Source of the DNA: Phycisphaeraceae bacterium
GTDB taxonomy: Bacteria; Planctomycetota; Phycisphaerae; Phycisphaerales; UBA1924
Reading direction: 5' to 3'
Assembly (NCBI GenBank): GCA_020639155.1
Contig: JACKHF010000001.1
Location: forward strand, 372,001 to 436,000
DNA length: 64,000 nt
A program made the position numbers and the translations under genes. Shown one piece after another: positions 60,951-64,000 of the stretch (position 1 is its first letter; each line of letters begins with the position of its first letter). A model generated the notes under the pieces. That model saw only the letters and a list, made by a program, of their open reading frames with translations. It was not told the origin of the DNA and made no database searches.

Positions 60951-62027
60951 ATGCAGGCAGTCGCACCACCCGCTGAAGCAATCCAGGCCGCGATGATCGC
61001 GACCGCAGCATCGTGTGCTGTGGGTGCTGTGATCGGTGCAGTCGCGGGCACACGCAAGGTCCACTCGATGCTTCGCACGCTGCTTCTTGCAACGGGAGCG
61101 TGCGCATCCGCTGCGATTGCGCTCGGCCTGTTGATCCGATTTCAGTCGTTTCCGCTGCAGCGGGCGGTCGATCGGTCCCCGTGGGCGATTACTGTTGGTT
61201 GCATAGTTGCAATCGCCGTCTCGTCTCTCGCGCATCTGCTGCGCCAACGGACACTCATCGGATCACAGTCCACATTGAAGTTGCTCTTGACCGCTGGAAC
61301 AGGCGTTGCGCTTCGCGCAAGTGCCATCGCAGCATCGCTCGTCATCGTCAACTGGCGTTTGATCTCAAAGTCATGGTCTATCACCGAAACAGTTGCATGG
61401 ATCGCGCCGGCATCTATGCTTGGTGCGATTGCATGGACCGTGATTGACAACGCGGTACACGTGCGCAGATGTGACAGCGACAACAAGCAGACAACGTCAC
61501 ATCACTTCCTCTGCAATGTGTTCTTCAGCACTGCACTCCCACTGTTGATCGGAGCGGGCATTGCAGCAAAGTTGTTGCTGGATGCGGGGCTGTCAACATT
61601 TCCGCCCGCACTTGGCGCGACATTTGCTGGCATCACAGCAGCGATTGTTGCGTGCGCTGTGACATACAGAGTCATTCACAGAAATGAACCGGACAGATGG
61701 ACCTCGTCATCGAGAGGATTCGCAGGCGCAGCCATCGTCGTGCTGACCACGACGTGGCTGGTCGGTATGTGGACGAGTTCTGCTTCTGCATGGATGACAC
61801 CAACGAAGCCCGCGATCGCGGGGATCTGTATCCTGCTTGGTGTATCTCTGCCGAGTGTGTTCCTTGAGATCACACGAAACAAGCATCTCGCCATTCGACT
61901 GAGCGTGCCAGTCGTCATCGCAGCAGTGTTCTGCGGTGCGGGCGCAGCTCTCCTGCATACTGGCAATAGTGCAGAGAGTGGTACATATGACTATGAGTAC
62001 GACTACTCGATGCTTGACCCACGCTAA
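60951..62027 (+). CDS. Polytopic membrane protein of unknown function
   Basis: 358 residues with about nine TM helices spread over the whole length (for example MIATAASCAVGAVIGAVAG, then ALPLLIGAGIAAKLLLDAGL and VPVVIAAVFCGAGAALLHTG). No soluble domain or motif is recognised. AGGA lies nine bases before the ATG. Its stop overlaps that of the convergent rluB gene by 4 bases. Confidence 0.82.
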   Translation: MQAVAPPAEAIQAAMIATAASCAVGAVIGAVAGTRKVHSMLRTLLLATGACASAAIALGLLIRFQSFPLQRAVDRSPWAITVGCIVAIAVSSLAHLLRQRTLIGSQSTLKLLLTAGTGVALRASAIAASLVIVNWRLISKSWSITETVAWIAPASMLGAIAWTVIDNAVHVRRCDSDNKQTTSHHFLCNVFFSTALPLLIGAGIAAKLLLDAGLSTFPPALGATFAGITAAIVACAVTYRVIHRNEPDRWTSSSRGFAGAAIVVLTTTWLVGMWTSSASAWMTPTKPAIAGICILLGVSLPSVFLEITRNKHLAIRLSVPVVIAAVFCGAGAALLHTGNSAESGTYDYEYDYSMLDPR

Positions 62028-62956
62028 TCGGTCTTTGCAGCCGCTGCTTTCGATGCACGCTTCACGGCTTTCTGCAATCCGTGCAGTTCGGGCGGCGTGA
62101 GTTCGCGCCAGTGACCGCGCTGCACGCCCTTCATCTTGAGTGGTCCGATCGCGATGCGCTCGAGCTTCTTGACGGGATGATCAACGTGTGCGAGCATGCG
62201 CCGGATCTGCCGGTTCCGCCCCTCGTGGAGCGTCATCTCAAGCACCGTCGTGTCGCGGTTGCGTTTGACGAGTTCCACTTTCACTTCAGCAGTCCGGCTC
62301 GCGCCGACTGTTTTTCCTGATTTTCGATCGGCCAGATACAAACCATCGCGGAGTTTTTCGATCTGATCGTCGTCCAGTGAACCACGCACATGCACGAGAT
62401 ACGTCTTGGGCAATCCATACCGCGGATGTGTCAACGCGTGCGCAAGATCGCCATCGTTTGTGAGCAGCAGCAAGCCTACCGATTCAAAGTCCAGTCTGCC
62501 CACGGGGAACAGTCTCGGCGCGAGCGGATGGTTCACAAAGTCCGTCACGATACGACGCAACGCGCCTTCTTCGTCGCGCGTTGTTGTGACGGTGCGCGCG
62601 GGCTTGTTGAACATCACATAGACATTCTTTGAGGGCTTTTTCAGCTTGCGCCCCTCAACGACAATCGTGTCCTCCGCTGGGTCCACCCACACGGGGAGTT
62701 CGGTGACAATCCTGCCGTTGACCTCGACGAGCCCGTCCTCGATCATGCGCTCGCAGTCGCGGCGCGAGGCGATGCCCGCGTCCGCCATCACACGCTGCAA
62801 ACGCTCACCGCGCGACGCGTCGGTCAGTTCCGACGGACGGTTGTCGTTCTTTCTATGCTGGCGCGACGGCTTGGATGCTGCGTTCCGAGTTGTGTGGGAT
62901 GAGTTCTTCTTCGGCGCGCTCTTTGACGGCGCGCGTGCGCTTCGTTGTTGTTTCAC
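62024..62956 (-). CDS. rluB: rRNA pseudouridine synthase, RluB/RsuA family
   Basis: 310 residues: a basic, disordered N-terminus (~50 residues), an S4 RNA-binding domain (RLQRVMADAGIASRRDCERM), then the catalytic domain with VGRLDFESVGLLLLTNDGD, whose Asp is the nucleophile, and LHEGRNRQIRRMLAHVDHPV. RluB acts on 23S rRNA near position 2605, RsuA on 16S U516; the Lys/Arg-rich tail and the overall layout favour RluB but do not prove it. A Lys/Ala-rich C-terminal tail follows. Confidence 0.92.
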   Translation of the reverse strand: MKQQRSARAPSKSAPKKNSSHTTRNAASKPSRQHRKNDNRPSELTDASRGERLQRVMADAGIASRRDCERMIEDGLVEVNGRIVTELPVWVDPAEDTIVVEGRKLKKPSKNVYVMFNKPARTVTTTRDEEGALRRIVTDFVNHPLAPRLFPVGRLDFESVGLLLLTNDGDLAHALTHPRYGLPKTYLVHVRGSLDDDQIEKLRDGLYLADRKSGKTVGASRTAEVKVELVKRNRDTTVLEMTLHEGRNRQIRRMLAHVDHPVKKLERIAIGPLKMKGVQRGHWRELTPPELHGLQKAVKRASKAAAAKTD

Positions 62957-63017
62957 TGTAACTCTCTTTCGGGGTGATCTGTCTCACGACGATCGTGCTG
63001 CACAACGCGTGCAGCTG

Positions 63018-64000
63018 TTACATGTCAAGCAGGATGCGTGACGGATCCTCAATGGACTTCTTGATATGGACAAGGAAGCTGACCGCGTCGGCACCGTCGA
63101 TGATGCGATGGTCGTAACTCAGCGCAACGTACATCATTGGGCGGAGTGCGATGCTTCCGGGGTTGCTTGGATCTTCGACAGCGCGCTTCGTGATCGCGTG
63201 CATGCCAAGAATGGCTGATTGCGGCGGATTCAGAATCGGCGTTGACATCATCGAGCCGAAGATGCCGCCGTTGGTGATCGTGAACGTGCCGCCGGTCATC
63301 TCCTCGATAGTGAGCTTGCCGTCGCGTGCCTTGATCGCGAGTTCCTTGATGGTCTTCTCGATCGTTGCGAACGACATGCCCTCAGCATTGCGGAGCACGG
63401 GAACAACGAGTCCCTTTGGGCTCGAAACTGCGATCGCGACATCGCAGTAGTCATGCTTCTCGATCTCGGGCCCCTTGTCGCCACCCGCAATGAACGCGTT
63501 GACCATGGGGAATGCGCGGAGCGCGCTGGTTGCGGCCGCGACAAAGAACGACATGAAACCGAGATTGATATCGTGCTTCTTCGCGAAGTCTTCCTTGTAT
63601 TTCTTCCGCAGATCCATGACCGCGGTCATGTCGATCTCGTTGAAGGTTGTGAGCATGGCAGCGGTGTGCTGCGCATCAACGAGGCGCTCGGCAACACGCT
63701 GGCGCAGGCGCGACATCGACTCACGCGGCGCGTTACGCGACCCCCGAGCAGGCGCTGCGTGCGCCGTGCCGTTCATTGAGACGCTGCCATTGGACTGCGC
63801 CTGATGGAACGCAAGGACATCCATCTCGCGAACACGATGCCCCGGCCCCGTGCCAACAATCGACGCAGGATTCACGCCGAGTTCGTCCGCGAGTTTGCGT
63901 GCAGCGGGCGTGATGGACACATCGCCACCCGATGCTGCCGGTGCTGACTGCGCGGGCTTTGGTTCGGGTGATGCCTTCGTTTCAGTCGCAGCGGGCTTTG
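63018..64000 (-). CDS. sucB: 2-oxoglutarate dehydrogenase E2 (dihydrolipoyl succinyltransferase), C-terminal part
   Basis: The frame is open through the window edge, so only the last ~326 residues are visible and the lipoyl domain is missing. An Ala/Pro/Lys/Glu-rich linker leads to the E3-binding domain (SITPAARKLADELGVNPASI) and then the acyltransferase core, ending YDHRIIDGADAVSFLVHIKK with the catalytic His and Asp of DHRxxDG. The close of the protein (EDPSRILLDM) fits SucB better than pyruvate E2. It transfers succinyl groups to CoA in the TCA cycle. The GTG at 63920 is internal, not the start. Confidence 0.93.
   Translation of the reverse strand, partial: KPAATETKASPEPKPAQSAPAASGGDVSITPAARKLADELGVNPASIVGTGPGHRVREMDVLAFHQAQSNGSVSMNGTAHAAPARGSRNAPRESMSRLRQRVAERLVDAQHTAAMLTTFNEIDMTAVMDLRKKYKEDFAKKHDINLGFMSFFVAAATSALRAFPMVNAFIAGGDKGPEIEKHDYCDVAIAVSSPKGLVVPVLRNAEGMSFATIEKTIKELAIKARDGKLTIEEMTGGTFTITNGGIFGSMMSTPILNPPQSAILGMHAITKRAVEDPSNPGSIALRPMMYVALSYDHRIIDGADAVSFLVHIKKSIEDPSRILLDM

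Overview
The window looks like a chromosomal segment of an aerobic planctomycete, most likely class Phycisphaerae. This is inferred from gene content: secreted proteins ending in a double dockerin-like calcium-loop tag that finishes in Gly-Cys-Pro or a similar Cys ending, small membrane proteins with a CxxCGY...CPECG zinc ribbon, Sel1-repeat proteins, an alternative complex III plus caa3 oxidase operon, and moderately GC-rich core genes. No rRNA, tRNA, CRISPR array, transposase or phage gene was seen.

Layout. 1-502: the end of an AT-richer gene of unknown function that enters from the left. 505-7536 (minus strand): accC, accB, asnB, a small anchored protein, a long NADP-type isocitrate dehydrogenase and a YrdC/TsaC protein. 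7673-16770: a promoter, a secreted dockerin-tagged protein, a bidirectional terminator, a lipidated TolC-like protein, an SH3-like secreted protein, a FIST protein and an S9 peptidase. 16795-17980: a short accessory island with a palindromic repeat and a lone TIR/deoxyribosyltransferase-like gene. 18225-23583: phoU, enolase, and two Sel1-repeat genes separated by a membrane protein. 24086-30192: a large secreted SGNH-like protein with the dockerin tag, GNAT, thiL, aroC and a LOG protein. 30198-42764: a planctomycete-specific stretch of zinc-ribbon membrane proteins, a lipoprotein, a Fn3-like protein, a beta-propeller secreted protein with the tag, an out-of-frame tag remnant, a LemA operon, a possible transglutaminase-fold protein and a second GNAT.

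42838-57805 (minus strand) is one tightly packed respiratory operon. Transcription order is actA, actB, actC, actD, actE, actF (alternative complex III), a small one-TM protein, a SCO copper chaperone, then caa3 oxidase subunits II (with a fused cytochrome c), I, III and IV. It should carry electrons from menaquinol through ACIII hemes to an A2-type oxygen reductase. Heme A synthase (ctaA) is divergent from actA, with a perfect 7-1-7 Fur-like palindrome upstream of its start, so iron may limit heme A supply. The right end has a small membrane protein coupled to a pteridine-reductase-like SDR, a polytopic membrane protein, an RluB-type pseudouridine synthase and the C-terminal part of sucB, which runs out of the window.

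Most worth a second look: the histidine-rich tails recurring across the ACIII-caa3 operon, the orphan dockerin tag behind a membrane protein, the two lone AT-rich genes (17027 and 40930) that may be conflict or defence genes, the five-member zinc-ribbon membrane family with its mosaic tandem pair, and the Fur-like site before ctaA.
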